Notes: generated by a model not told the origin, from the sequence alone. A stretch of 64,000 nt of DNA from Candidatus Saccharimonadota bacterium (GCA_017515285.1 JAFWGN010000002.1:1-64000), one strand, 5' to 3'; numbered from the stretch's first letter, positions 25,893 to 35,031 are shown. Numbers and translations are program-made.

Positions 25893-26541
25893 GTTCTTTT
25901 CGCCATTTTGCGATTTCGCCGTGGTTCCCGGAAAGGAGAACGTCCGGGACTTTCATGCCGCGAAAGTCGGCAGGTTTGGTGTATTGAGGGTATTCGAGAT
26001 TGTCGCCGTCGGAAAAAGATTCGATTTCGGCGCTCGTTTCGCCGCCGAGGACGCCGGGGAGAAGGCGAGTGATGGAGTCGATGATGATAAGGGCGGGGAG
26101 TTCGCCGCCGGTCAAAACATAGTGGCCGAGGGAGATTTTGTAGTCCACGAGTGATAAAATCCGTTCGTCGTAGCCTTCGTAGTGAGGACAAAGGATTATA
26201 TAGTGTTGCGCCACGCTAGAGGCTTCCACTCCGGCTAGCTCTCTGGCTAATTCCTGGTTCCAAGTTTGCCCTACCGGCGTTGGCAAAATTACCTTACTAT
26301 TTTCCATTTTGACGGATTCGATGGCGGCGAAAACGGGTTCGCACCGGAGGAGCATTCCGTCGCCCCCGCCGTAGGGCGTGTCGTCGACGGATTTGTGCGG
26401 GCCGAGGCCAAAGTCGCGAAGATTAACAAAATCAAATTCGACAATTCCCTTCTCTTTCGCCTTCCACATCATTGAGGTGTTAAGGTATGGCTCAAGGGCC
26501 TCACGAAAAAGTGTAATAATAGTGAATTTGATTTTGGGCAT
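25870..26541 (-). CDS. trmD: tRNA (guanine37-N1)-methyltransferase TrmD
   Basis: 223 residues. SPOUT-family signatures: DDTPYGGGDGMLLRCEPV, ILCPHYEGYDERIL, ISLGHYVLTGGELPALI and DVLLSGNHGEIAKWR. It makes m1G37 in tRNAs to prevent frameshifting. It overlaps recG rather than sitting in the usual rpsP-rimM-trmD-rplS operon. Confidence 0.96.
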   Translation of the reverse strand: MPKIKFTIITLFREALEPYLNTSMMWKAKEKGIVEFDFVNLRDFGLGPHKSVDDTPYGGGDGMLLRCEPVFAAIESVKMENSKVILPTPVGQTWNQELARELAGVEASSVAQHYIILCPHYEGYDERILSLVDYKISLGHYVLTGGELPALIIIDSITRLLPGVLGGETSAEIESFSDGDNLEYPQYTKPADFRGMKVPDVLLSGNHGEIAKWRKEHETRSAD

Positions 26542-26684
26542 ATATAATATATATCATACCATAAATGGACAGATAGGGTTGATTTTTATTTGGTTTCTTG
26601 GTAAAATAGTGTCAAATGCGGTGACTGGTAAGTGACCTTGAGTGGTCGCGGCACGTTCGGGAAGCTGGCGTGCAGGCATCGGAG

Positions 26685-27290
26685 TTAGGCTCCTCTCGAG
26701 GAGCCTAATCTAATGGTTTCGTTCTTGACGGTGAAGCCCATTTCTTTGCTCGCGATTTTGGCGAAATCCTCAGCACCATACTTTGCACCCTTGGCGTAAT
26801 CGACCGAGATGCCGACCAGATAGTCTGCCACTTGAAGCAAGTCGACTCTTTTCGAGTCTCCGTCGGAAAGCCCGAGTTTCATCTTTTGAAGCCTCGCTTC
26901 GCGACGGATTGCCTGGAAAAGTGTCGGATTTTTGTCCATTATGATTTTAATGCCAGAGTATTTTTCGCGGATTTCCGAGACCAGGGTGTTTGCGATTTTA
27001 GCGTAGGTTGCTGAATTTTTAAAGTCGTCTTTTCTGAACAAAACGGAGATAAAACTCAAGTTGGCTCGCCCGAGGAGCGAGGTAAACTCCTTCTGGACTC
27101 TTCGGCTATTATGCGAGCGGTGAAACTCATAGTCTTCCGATAGGCCTAGTCTTTTTCTTAATAAATGCATCTTTCGCATTAGCTTTTCTTCCGAAGAGAC
27201 GTCGTCAAAAATTACCAAGCTGACGCCGAGATAATCGATGTCGCTGATTTTGACGCCTGGGGAGCCGCTTTCGTCGATGAAACCGTACAT
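26685..27290 (-). CDS. DUF3800-family protein
   Basis: 201 residues. The family pattern of spaced acidic residues is seen: FIDESGSPG at the N-terminus, YEFHRSHN, IIMDKNPT, and LLQVADYLVG near residue 155. The layout is RNase H-like and suggests a nuclease, but no activity is established. TATAAT lies 7 nt before the ATG. The stop codon is inside a 24-nt palindrome (TTAGGCTCCTC and its complement), with no T-run. Confidence 0.8.
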   Translation of the reverse strand: MYGFIDESGSPGVKISDIDYLGVSLVIFDDVSSEEKLMRKMHLLRKRLGLSEDYEFHRSHNSRRVQKEFTSLLGRANLSFISVLFRKDDFKNSATYAKIANTLVSEIREKYSGIKIIMDKNPTLFQAIRREARLQKMKLGLSDGDSKRVDLLQVADYLVGISVDYAKGAKYGAEDFAKIASKEMGFTVKNETIRLGSSRGA

Positions 27291-27337
27291 GGAGCGAATT
27301 ATAACACGGGAGGGCTCGACTTAAAATCTAAAGCTTT

Positions 27338-27658
27338 TTATTTTTGGCCGTTGCAAGTCAGCGGCGACCAGAGACCGCGGTTATTTTCGGCGGCGTCGTT
27401 TTGCGCTAGTATGAACTCCGCTTGATATTTATATGGAACATTGTAAGTATATTCATAGGCATAGCCGTCGTAGGCTAGCGAGTAATTTATCATTTTGCCG
27501 TCAACGTACATGTAGGCGAGCAAGCGTCCGTATTTGTCAACCCGGTCTTGAGAATTATCGAGTTCGATTAGGACAGTTTTGCCTTCTAGCTTTTGTTTAA
27601 GATAATTCGAGGCCTCGGTGCCGAAACGGATTGGACGTATTTTTTCGCCTGCGTGTCG
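27338..27658 (-). pseudogene. 5'-truncated thermonuclease (SNase) remnant
   Basis: The frame is open and reads as the C-terminal two thirds of a staphylococcal-type nuclease: FGTEASNYLKQKLEGKTV, DKYGRLLAYMYVDGKMIN, and GYAYEYTYNVPYKYQAEF. The DKYGR arginine equivalent to Arg87 is kept. The N-terminal strands with the calcium-binding Asp and Arg35 equivalents are absent. Upstream the frame runs straight into the T-run of another gene's terminator (27659-27685). No promoter or start signal is present, so this is a deletion remnant. Confidence 0.75.
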
Positions 27659-27685
27659 AAAAAACCTCCCCGTGTCGAGGGGAGG
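27659..27685 (-). terminator. Intrinsic terminator of the gene at 27709-28413
   Basis: CCTCCCC/GGGGAGG stem with a TCGACAC loop and six T on the minus strand. Confidence 0.9.
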
Positions 27686-27708
27686 TGGAGGGGGAGGAGG
27701 TTGCCGGG

Positions 27709-28413
27709 TTATTCGTCGGAAAGTGACTGCAGATAGTCGATGAATTCATCGACGGCGGCGGTGCCACCCTGGCCGCGGCTGGTGTAGAGCCAATCGGCGT
27801 CGTAGAGGTCGGCGGCGTCGCCAGTTCGGAATTCAGAAGTGAAGAAAACGCCGTGTCTTCCGACGCTACTCCAGAGGACTACCATGTAGCCGTCGACGCA
27901 AATGTCGGGGTCGGCTTCGTAGTAGAAGTGCGTCGGGGTGCGGGATTTGCTCGTGTTGCTGCCTTTGGCGCCGTAAATGACGCGAACTTCGCGGGAGCGA
28001 ATGATTTTAAGCCGGTCGTAGGCCCAACCGATTTGCCGGAGTCTAATCCGGAGATATTCGATGGTAGTGCTGGCTTCGCGTTTGATGGCTTTATTCTTGC
28101 TTTCGCGAGCGTATCTTTCGCCACAATCTTCGGGTGAAAAACTACGACGAGCGGGCGGAGCGTATTTTTCGCCATTGACGATGACGACGGTGCCGCCTTT
28201 GCCACCGGGGCTAAAACTCGGGGCGCCGGCGCCGGTGTCGTTGTCTTGGAATCCAGAACCGTTGGCGTTCGTTACGTTGTTGTTGCCGATGACGACGGCG
28301 ACGGGCGAATCATCGCCCAGGGTTTCTACGTTGACCGTGGTGTCGGCGAACGCCGGCAGGGCGAAAACCAAACAAAGGGTCGAAATTACCAAAATCGAGA
28401 TAGCGCGTTTCAT
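27709..28413 (-). CDS. Secreted protein of unknown function
   Basis: 234 residues from the ATG at 28413, which has GAAGGAGGG 7 nt upstream. A clear signal peptide ends in PAFA/D (ILVISTLCLVFALPAFA). A Gly/Asn/Pro-rich stretch (about 25-80) is followed by a globular domain with two cysteines and a SREVRVIYGAKGSN segment. I recognise no family. It has its own promoter and terminator. Confidence 0.7.
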   Translation of the reverse strand: MKRAISILVISTLCLVFALPAFADTTVNVETLGDDSPVAVVIGNNNVTNANGSGFQDNDTGAGAPSFSPGGKGGTVVIVNGEKYAPPARRSFSPEDCGERYARESKNKAIKREASTTIEYLRIRLRQIGWAYDRLKIIRSREVRVIYGAKGSNTSKSRTPTHFYYEADPDICVDGYMVVLWSSVGRHGVFFTSEFRTGDAADLYDADWLYTSRGQGGTAAVDEFIDYLQSLSDE

Positions 28414-28467
28414 GAAAATTCCCTCCTTCATGTGAAGAACTATTCCTCTGTTATAAGAGGTAACTGT

Positions 28468-28496
28468 ATTCTAACACTTAAAGGAGGGATTTGCAA
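28468..28496 (-). promoter_or_regulatory. Promoter of the secreted-protein gene at 27709-28413
   Basis: TTGCAA (28491-28496) and TAGAAT (complement of 28468-28473) with a 17-bp spacer. Confidence 0.6.
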
Positions 28497-28507
28497 GCGT
28501 GAGCTCT

Positions 28508-29104
28508 TTATTCTATTTTAAGGATTTCGCCGGTGCCGAGTTTTAAGTGTAGCAACCTTTGGTTTTTGGAGCCTCTAAACTTTAGGGAGAGGTCGCGCTG
28601 TTCGAGAATGAACGGGCCGTCGATGAGGGCGTCGAGGGATTTGAGAAACTCCCAGTGCTTTCCGCCTTTTTCCTTAATCTTTTCGTAAGTGTAGCCGGAG
28701 AAGGACCAGACGTTCCAACCGAGTTCACTGCGCACGAAGTCGGCGATTTCCTTACAAGCTTCGGGCTGAAGGAAGGGTTCCCCGCCGCAGAAGGTCAGCC
28801 CCGCCTGACCCTTAAACTCTCTTAGGCGCTCTTTGATTTCTTCGACGTCAACTTCGAAGCCGCCGTTCAAATCCCAGGTTTCCGGGTTTTGGCAGCCTTT
28901 ACAGTGGGTTAAACAGCCTTGCGTCCAGAGGACAGCGCGGAGGCCGTAGCCGTTGACGATTGAGTCGCGCTCGAGTGGGCCGGAGAGGCGGATTTTCTTA
29001 CTTGGGGAGGGGACACGTTCCCCTCCCCAACTTTCCTCTTGAGTTCTGTCTTCTGACCGAAAAGCGTGGTTTTCGGTCGAAGACTGATTATTACTCTTTG
29101 CCAA
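28508..29104 (-). CDS. nrdG: Anaerobic ribonucleotide reductase activating protein
   Basis: About 198 residues from a TTG at 29104 that follows AAGGAGG at good spacing; other starts, such as a GTG at 29014, cannot be excluded. The radical-SAM cysteines are in WTQGCLTHCKGCQNP, and FCGGEPFLQP binds SAM. It installs the glycyl radical on NrdD. The first 35-40 residues are low-complexity and carry a 12-bp GC-rich inverted repeat around 29005-29035, which may be an inserted sequence. The gene overlaps the end of nrdD. Confidence 0.9.
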   Translation of the reverse strand: MAKSNNQSSTENHAFRSEDRTQEESWGGERVPSPSKKIRLSGPLERDSIVNGYGLRAVLWTQGCLTHCKGCQNPETWDLNGGFEVDVEEIKERLREFKGQAGLTFCGGEPFLQPEACKEIADFVRSELGWNVWSFSGYTYEKIKEKGGKHWEFLKSLDALIDGPFILEQRDLSLKFRGSKNQRLLHLKLGTGEILKIE

Positions 29105-31457
29105 GGGCAACCTCCTTATATAGTTTTTCAACTTCGCGCTTGTCTTTCTCGTCTACGTTATACACCCCATCGACGTTTGACGGAACAGTGTCGACATTAT
29201 GCTTTACGCGGTCTTTTTCTTCGGCCTTTTTACCGTCGTTCCAACGATCCAAGGTTCCGACGAGGTAGCCGGTGATTCTTCTTAAACGTTCGAAAGGTTG
29301 GTCGCCTTCTTCGCGGCCGCAGCTCGGACAAGTGTGTCCGCTGATGATGCCGGAGAAGCCACAGACCGGGTCGCGATCGACGGGGTGGTTGACGGAGCCG
29401 TAGCCGATACCGCAATCGTGCATTTTTCTAATGACGGCTTCAAAAGCGTCGATGTTTTGGGACGGGTCGCCGTCGAGTTCGATGTAGCTAATGTGGCCAG
29501 CGTTACAGAGTTCGTGGTACGGGGCTTCGATTTCGATTTTTTCGAAAGCGGAGATCGGGAAGTAAACGGGGACGTGGAAAGAGTTGGTATAATAATCGCG
29601 GTCGGTTACGCCTTTGAGGACACCATATTCCTTGCGGTCGATTTTAGTGAAGCGACCGGCAAGACCTTCGGCGGGAGTCGCGAGGAGCGAATAATTTAGG
29701 TGGTGCTTCTTGGAATATTGGTCACATTTTTCGCGCATATGGGCGATGATGTCGAGGCCGAGTTCGCGGGCGTCTTCGTCTTCGCCGTGGTGTTTACCGG
29801 TCATGGCGACGAGGGTTTCGGCGAGGCCGATGAAGCCGATGCTTAAAGTTCCGTGTTTAATAACGTCGCGGAGCGTGTCGTTCGGACCGAGTTTTTCAGA
29901 GCCGAACCAGTTACCTTGACCCATGAGGAAGGGGAAGTTGCGGACGCGTTGGTTGGCTTGGAACTCGAAGCGTTCGTAGAGCTCACCTTCGCAGAGATCC
30001 ATGACGCGGTCAAGGTCGGCGAAGAAGGCGGTCCAGTCGGCTTCTTCGCGCTCGCCGGTGGCGATTCCGTGTTTGATGCCGAGACGGACGAGGTTGACGG
30101 TCGTGAAGGAGAGATTGCCGCGGCCGGTGACGATACCGTCGGATTCCGGGAAGACCGAGGCAAAGACGCGAGTGCGGCAGCCCATGGTGGCGATTTCGGT
30201 GCGGTAGTCGCCGGGTTTATAATATTTCAAATTATAGGGCGCGTCGATGAAACAGAAGTTCGGGAAGAGGCGCTTCGCGGAGACTTCCATGCTGCGTTTG
30301 AATAAATCGTAGTTTTTATCTTCGGGATTGTAGTTGATCCCTTCCTTGACCTTGAAAATAGAAATCGGGAAAATCGGAGTTTCGCCCTTGCCGAGACCCT
30401 TGTCGGTGGCTTCGAGGAGCATTTTCGAGACGAGGCGGCCGGCGGGAGAAGTGTCGGTGCCGAAGTTGATGGAAGTGAACGGGACTTGGGCGCCGGCGCG
30501 AGAGTGCATCGTGTTTAAGTTATGAATGAAGCCTTCCATGGCTTGTTTGGTTTGGTCTTCGGTGTCTTGGTTCGAGGCGGCGATGACGGCTTTCGGGACT
30601 TTCATGCGGGCGAGTTTATCGTCGTCGCCAAATTCGATGTAGTCGCCGATTTCGATATTGACTTTGTTTTTCTTATCGACGAAGGCGTTGTATTTTTCGA
30701 GATTGCGACGGAGGGATTTTCGGAAGGTTTTATCGACACCGGGAGCCATCGCATAGTCGAAGTTTGGGATGCTTTGGCCACCGTGCTGCTCGTTCTGGTT
30801 GGCTTGAAGAATGATGGCGGCGAGGGCGGCGTAAGAACCGATACTTTGGGGGGTGCGAAGATGGCCGTGACCGGTATTGAAGCCGTTTTTGAAGAGGCGA
30901 AGAGGGTCAGTCTGGCAACAAGTGAGGGTTCCGGTGGCGTAGAAGTCGAGGTCGTGGACGTGGATGTCGCCGTTGTTGTGGGCCTTGGCGTATTCGGGTT
31001 TCATGAGAGAGGTCTTCGCGAAGACTTTAGAGCCTTCGGCACCGAACTGGAGCATTTTACCCATCGCGCTGTTGCCATCAACGTTAGCATTGCCACGCTT
31101 GACGTCGGAATCTTCGGACGCGTCGGCGATGGCGATGGTGCGGTAGATGTTCATTAAGTCCGATTTGGCGATACGGATGTCGCTTCGTTCGGAGCGATAG
31201 TCGGCGTAGGCGCGGGCGGTGCGCTTGAAACCGGCGTTTTTTAGAGTGGTTTCGACGGCGTCTTGGACTTGTTCGACCGAGGGGATTCGGGATTTGATTA
31301 GTTCTTTTGCGGTCGTTACAAATTCGGTGGCGAGTTCCTTGGCGCGCTCAGCGTCAAATTCGCCGGTCGCCTTGCCAGCCTTGGCGATGGCGGCTTCGAT
31401 TTTATCGAGTTTGAAGTCGACGATTTTGCCGTCGCGCTTGATGATTTTTTTGAACAT
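29091..31457 (-). CDS. nrdD: Anaerobic (class III) ribonucleoside-triphosphate reductase
   Basis: 788 residues. An N-terminal ATP-cone (KKIIKRDGKIVDF) gives dATP control. The core is followed by a zinc site with CGFSGIISGHTCPSCG and the glycyl-radical loop RRITGYL (Gly about 730). It reduces NTPs to dNTPs without oxygen, which fits an anaerobic or microaerobic niche. The C-terminus runs about 40 residues beyond the radical loop with a charged tail. AAGGAGG precedes the ATG. The promoter carries two NrdR boxes. Confidence 0.96.
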   Translation of the reverse strand: MFKKIIKRDGKIVDFKLDKIEAAIAKAGKATGEFDAERAKELATEFVTTAKELIKSRIPSVEQVQDAVETTLKNAGFKRTARAYADYRSERSDIRIAKSDLMNIYRTIAIADASEDSDVKRGNANVDGNSAMGKMLQFGAEGSKVFAKTSLMKPEYAKAHNNGDIHVHDLDFYATGTLTCCQTDPLRLFKNGFNTGHGHLRTPQSIGSYAALAAIILQANQNEQHGGQSIPNFDYAMAPGVDKTFRKSLRRNLEKYNAFVDKKNKVNIEIGDYIEFGDDDKLARMKVPKAVIAASNQDTEDQTKQAMEGFIHNLNTMHSRAGAQVPFTSINFGTDTSPAGRLVSKMLLEATDKGLGKGETPIFPISIFKVKEGINYNPEDKNYDLFKRSMEVSAKRLFPNFCFIDAPYNLKYYKPGDYRTEIATMGCRTRVFASVFPESDGIVTGRGNLSFTTVNLVRLGIKHGIATGEREEADWTAFFADLDRVMDLCEGELYERFEFQANQRVRNFPFLMGQGNWFGSEKLGPNDTLRDVIKHGTLSIGFIGLAETLVAMTGKHHGEDEDARELGLDIIAHMREKCDQYSKKHHLNYSLLATPAEGLAGRFTKIDRKEYGVLKGVTDRDYYTNSFHVPVYFPISAFEKIEIEAPYHELCNAGHISYIELDGDPSQNIDAFEAVIRKMHDCGIGYGSVNHPVDRDPVCGFSGIISGHTCPSCGREEGDQPFERLRRITGYLVGTLDRWNDGKKAEEKDRVKHNVDTVPSNVDGVYNVDEKDKREVEKLYKEVALGKE

Positions 31458-31537
31458 AAAAATTATTGACCTCCTTGGTTTGCTTCTTCAATGGCTTTTT
31501 GTTTTATGATGATTTTATAATGATTTTCTTGTAGCAG

Positions 31538-31553
31538 ACGCTAGATATAGTGT
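31538..31553 (-). promoter_or_regulatory. NrdR box 1
   Basis: ACGCTAGATATAGTGT on the plus strand is close to the NrdR consensus (acaCwAtATaTwGtgt). It sits just downstream of the -10, and its centre is 32 bp from that of box 2. Confidence 0.8.
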
Positions 31554-31561
31554 CTAGGACT

Positions 31562-31590
31562 ATTTTAGGACACTAGATATAGCGTGTCAA
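31562..31590 (-). promoter_or_regulatory. Promoter of nrdDG
   Basis: TTGACA (complement of 31585-31590) and TAAAAT (complement of 31562-31567) with a 17-bp spacer. NrdR box 2 fills the spacer. Confidence 0.8.
31570..31585 (-). promoter_or_regulatory. NrdR box 2
   Basis: ACACTAGATATAGCGT lies between the -35 and -10. NrdR bound here would block RNA polymerase when dATP is high. The nrdR gene itself is not in the window. Confidence 0.8.
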
Positions 31591-31639
31591 TGGTGGTTTT
31601 GGTTAATTTGGAGGGATTTGAGGACGCGACCCCATGAAA

Positions 31640-31658
31640 TGTTGTAAAAATTACAACA
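31640..31658 (-). terminator. Hairpin after the gene at 31675-32457
   Basis: TGTTGTAA/TTACAACA stem with a 3-nt loop. The same hairpin, one base longer, follows obg (55537-55557). Confidence 0.5.
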
Positions 31659-31674
31659 GTAAAAAATACTAGGG

Positions 31675-32457
31675 TTAGTGGCGACCGGTTTTGGGGGCTT
31701 TCGGGAGAGCTGAAGTTTCGGGGGTCTCGACAATTTCCGGGGTTTTAGTGGTTTCCGGGTCGGGCGTCGGCTCAGTCGGGCGGTCAACGACGGCGACGGA
31801 GCGAGTGGTGAGGTAGCGGATTCCGTCGATGGTTTTATAGTCCTTACTGATGTGAGCGAAGCCGGAGGCGGTGCGGAGGGATTTGGTCGAAGTCTCTTGC
31901 TCGACGAACATCTTGCCGTCGGGGAGGTAGCTTTCGATAATTTCGCGATAGTCGTTTTGCTCGTCGTCGTAGTCGTAGGCGATAAGGCAGACGGGTGAGG
32001 CGGGAGTGTCACTTGTCGTGTTTTCCGAAGTGGCGGTGAAGACGCCGGAATTAACCGTGATACGGTTGTAGAAAACGGGGGTAGATTCGTTGTGGTCGAG
32101 AATCATCCAGAGAACGCAGGAGGGGGAAGTGTAATGACCGCCGTCGATGGCGAGCGAGCCGTCTCCGAGAAAGACGAAGGGGAGGTTTTTGCGGACAAAA
32201 GTGATGTCGAGGTCTTTTAAGACGATTGGTTCATGGATATAAAGTAGGCGATTATCCATGACGACCGAAGTTTGGGTTTTAGAATAAATTGAGCAGTCGT
32301 TTGCGTCGTTGAACCAGGACCCGTGAGACTGGACGTTTAGACAGAGGTCGAGAATATTGTCGATGATGAGGGGTTCGCTCGCAACGGCGGGCGTAAGAGG
32401 CAAAGTAGAAATAGCGAGGAGCGTGGCGAGAGAGCCAAGCAAAAGCTGTTTTAACAT
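31675..32457 (-). CDS. Secreted protein with PKAPxTG tail, unknown function
   Basis: 260 residues with a signal peptide ending in TPAVA/S. A beta-rich domain (about 28-205) has spaced cysteines. A Thr/Pro/Glu-rich linker (about 215-250) and the terminal LPKAPKTGRH follow. The tail resembles a sortase site without the following membrane segment, and the cutinase-vWA protein ends the same way (PKAPNTGKSK). AAAAGGGAAG precedes the ATG. No family is recognised. Confidence 0.7.
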   Translation of the reverse strand: MLKQLLLGSLATLLAISTLPLTPAVASEPLIIDNILDLCLNVQSHGSWFNDANDCSIYSKTQTSVVMDNRLLYIHEPIVLKDLDITFVRKNLPFVFLGDGSLAIDGGHYTSPSCVLWMILDHNESTPVFYNRITVNSGVFTATSENTTSDTPASPVCLIAYDYDDEQNDYREIIESYLPDGKMFVEQETSTKSLRTASGFAHISKDYKTIDGIRYLTTRSVAVVDRPTEPTPDPETTKTPEIVETPETSALPKAPKTGRH

Positions 32458-32505
32458 AAACTTCCCTTTTATGAATAGTATATTGCAACTATTATAACAG
32501 GTCGT

Positions 32506-35031
32506 TTACTTTTTTGCAAGTTTCTTGTGTGCCTCGGTGGCGATAATGGGGGCGGCGAGAGCGGCGAGGACGGTGACAGCGAGGGCGAGCGGGTCAACGG
32601 GAACGGTCTTGGCGAAGGCAGAGAGCGGTCCGAAGAGGACGAGGGCTTGGAGAGTGATGGCAACGAGGAGGGCGAGGACGAAGAGTGGGTTTTTGACTTT
32701 GAGGCGCTTGAAGGCGGATTCGTAAGTGCCGCGGACGGTGAAAGCGTTGGCCCATTGGACGACGACGAGAGCAGTAAAGGCGAGAGTATTCGCCTCGCCT
32801 TGCGAGAAGCGGGTAAGGGCGAGATAATAAGTGCCGAGGGCGAGGGCCGCCATGGTGACGGCGCAGATGACCATGCGCGAGATGAGGATTTTCGAGAGAA
32901 TCGGGGCGTCCTTATCTTCGGGTTTTTGGGAAAGGAACTCGCGTTCGGGCGGTTCGAGGCCGATGGGGATTACCAGGAGCGAGTCGGTCACCATGTTAAT
33001 CCAAAGGATTTGGATTGGGAAGAGGAGTTGAGAACCGGAGATAAAGAGGGCGCCGAGACTTGCCAGGACTTCGCCGGCGTTGGTCGAGAGAAGATAGATG
33101 AGCATTCGGCGGATGTTTGCGAGAATGACGCGGCCTTCTTTCATGGCAGAGACGATGCTCTTGAAGTTGTTGTCGAGAAGGACAATGTCGCCGGCGTCTT
33201 GGACGATGGAGGGGGCGTCGCCCATGGCGATACCGACGTGGGCATTGGTCAAAGCAGGGACGTCGTTTACGCCGTCGCCGGTCATGGCGACAACTTCGGA
33301 TTTCTTGATTAGGTTCAAAATTCGGAACTTGTCTTCGGGGGTGACGCGGGCAAAAATCAAGGCGCGCTTGATTTGGTCTTCGAGGTCGGAGTCGGGCAAG
33401 GCACCGAGTTTGGAGCAATCGAGGACTTCGGAGAAATCGGTGCAGAGACCGAGCTCACGGCCGATGGCGAAGGCGGTGCCGGCGTGGTCACCGGTGATCA
33501 TTTTGACTTTGACGCCGGCGGTGGCGGCGGCTTCGATAGCGTCAACAACGCCGGGGCGAACCGTGTCGGCGATGGCGACTAGCCCCTCGAACTTGAAGAC
33601 GTCGTTTTTGGTCAATTTATTAAGTTCGTTAATCTCGCGGTCGAGAAGAGCGGAGGCGAGAGCGATGACTTTATAGCCCTTGGCGGAGAAGGCCTCGAAA
33701 CGAGCTTCGGCGGACTCGCGGTCTTTTTTGGACAGGCGGGAACATTTTTCGAAAATGGTTTCGGGAGCACCCTTGATGATTAAATGAAGACGTCCACTAC
33801 TATCTTCAAAGAGGTTGCCGGAGGTTTTCAAATCTTGGTCGAAAGCGTAGGTTTTTAGGGGGGATTCGGAGGAGAAGTTGGGGTTTTCGGACTTGAGATA
33901 GTTCCAGATGGCAAGGTCGAGCGGGTCGGTCGCCGAGTCGAACGGGATGGCGGAGGCGGCAACTTTTCCGAGGAAAGACTCGTTGCTTTTCAGGGTTTTA
34001 TTCGGGTCGGGGTTCCAAACGTCTTTGACGGAGAGTTTGTTCTCGGTTAGGGTTCCGGTCTTATCGGAGGCGATGGTCGTAACGATGCCGATGGATTGGA
34101 TTGCGCGGAGTTCTTTTATGAGGGCATTTTGCTTGGCGAGGCGGACGGCGCCGATGGCGAGAATAATTGCCGTGACGATTGGTAAATCTTCCGGGACGGC
34201 GGAGACAATCATGGCGAGAGTAAATTCAATCGCGCTGAAGAAAGGAATACCGTCGATAAGTTGAACCACGAGGACGACGGCGGCGATAGTGAGGATGACG
34301 GCGGCGATTTTGACGACGAGCTTGTTAATTTTTTCTTGAATCGGGGAGGTGTTGATGGCGCCAGTTGCGAGGGAGGCGATTTTGCCGTATTCGGTGGCGT
34401 TGCCGGTTGCGGTGACGACGAATTTCGAGGCGCCGGTGATGACGAAGGAGCCGGAGAAAACCATGTTGCGCTGTTCGTAAACCTTTTTCCTGCCATGCAT
34501 GGCTTTGGCGTCTTTGGCGATGGCCTCGGACTCGCCGGTTAACATTGACTCGTTGGTCAAGAGTCCCGACTCGTTCAGAATGCGCCCGTCGGCGGGGATG
34601 CGGTCGCCTTCGTGTAGGATGACGATGTCGCCGGGGACGAGTTCGCTACTTTCAATTTCTTGTTCGGATTTGTCGCGGACGACGGTGATTTTTTGGACGG
34701 TCTTTTCCCTGAGAGAATTCAAAACGCGCTCGGTCGAGAAGCGCTGAATGTAAAAAACGGCGACGTCGAGCACGATGTCGAGAGCGATGACAAAAACTTC
34801 GGTCCAAGATTGTTGTAAAATTGACAGCAAAAGGGCGATGACTAAGATGACCATGAAAAGATCGGTGAAAGGCTCGAGCAGTTTTTTCCAGAGGGGAGTG
34901 GTTTTTAGATCGAGAACGTTGGCGCCATATTTAACACGGCGACGCTTGACTTCTTTGGTAGTGAGGCCAGAGTCGGGGTCAACTCGAAGGTCGGCGAGGG
35001 CATCTTTGACGGAGCGGTTATAATAAAGCAT
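32506..35031 (-). CDS. Cation-transporting P-type ATPase (P2 class, calcium-type)
   Basis: 841 residues. An N-terminal cation-ATPase domain precedes about ten membrane segments. The phosphorylation motif is DKTGTLTEN, the TGES actuator loop is seen, and MTGDGVNDVPAL is the hinge. IVSAVPEDLPI in M4 matches the PEGL-type site of P2 ATPases, with PED in place of PEG. Export of calcium or another cation is inferred. TATAAT (complement of 35038-35043) lies 6 nt before the ATG, inside the upstream gene's coding end. Confidence 0.9.
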   Translation of the reverse strand: MLYYNRSVKDALADLRVDPDSGLTTKEVKRRRVKYGANVLDLKTTPLWKKLLEPFTDLFMVILVIALLLSILQQSWTEVFVIALDIVLDVAVFYIQRFSTERVLNSLREKTVQKITVVRDKSEQEIESSELVPGDIVILHEGDRIPADGRILNESGLLTNESMLTGESEAIAKDAKAMHGRKKVYEQRNMVFSGSFVITGASKFVVTATGNATEYGKIASLATGAINTSPIQEKINKLVVKIAAVILTIAAVVLVVQLIDGIPFFSAIEFTLAMIVSAVPEDLPIVTAIILAIGAVRLAKQNALIKELRAIQSIGIVTTIASDKTGTLTENKLSVKDVWNPDPNKTLKSNESFLGKVAASAIPFDSATDPLDLAIWNYLKSENPNFSSESPLKTYAFDQDLKTSGNLFEDSSGRLHLIIKGAPETIFEKCSRLSKKDRESAEARFEAFSAKGYKVIALASALLDREINELNKLTKNDVFKFEGLVAIADTVRPGVVDAIEAAATAGVKVKMITGDHAGTAFAIGRELGLCTDFSEVLDCSKLGALPDSDLEDQIKRALIFARVTPEDKFRILNLIKKSEVVAMTGDGVNDVPALTNAHVGIAMGDAPSIVQDAGDIVLLDNNFKSIVSAMKEGRVILANIRRMLIYLLSTNAGEVLASLGALFISGSQLLFPIQILWINMVTDSLLVIPIGLEPPEREFLSQKPEDKDAPILSKILISRMVICAVTMAALALGTYYLALTRFSQGEANTLAFTALVVVQWANAFTVRGTYESAFKRLKVKNPLFVLALLVAITLQALVLFGPLSAFAKTVPVDPLALAVTVLAALAAPIIATEAHKKLAKK

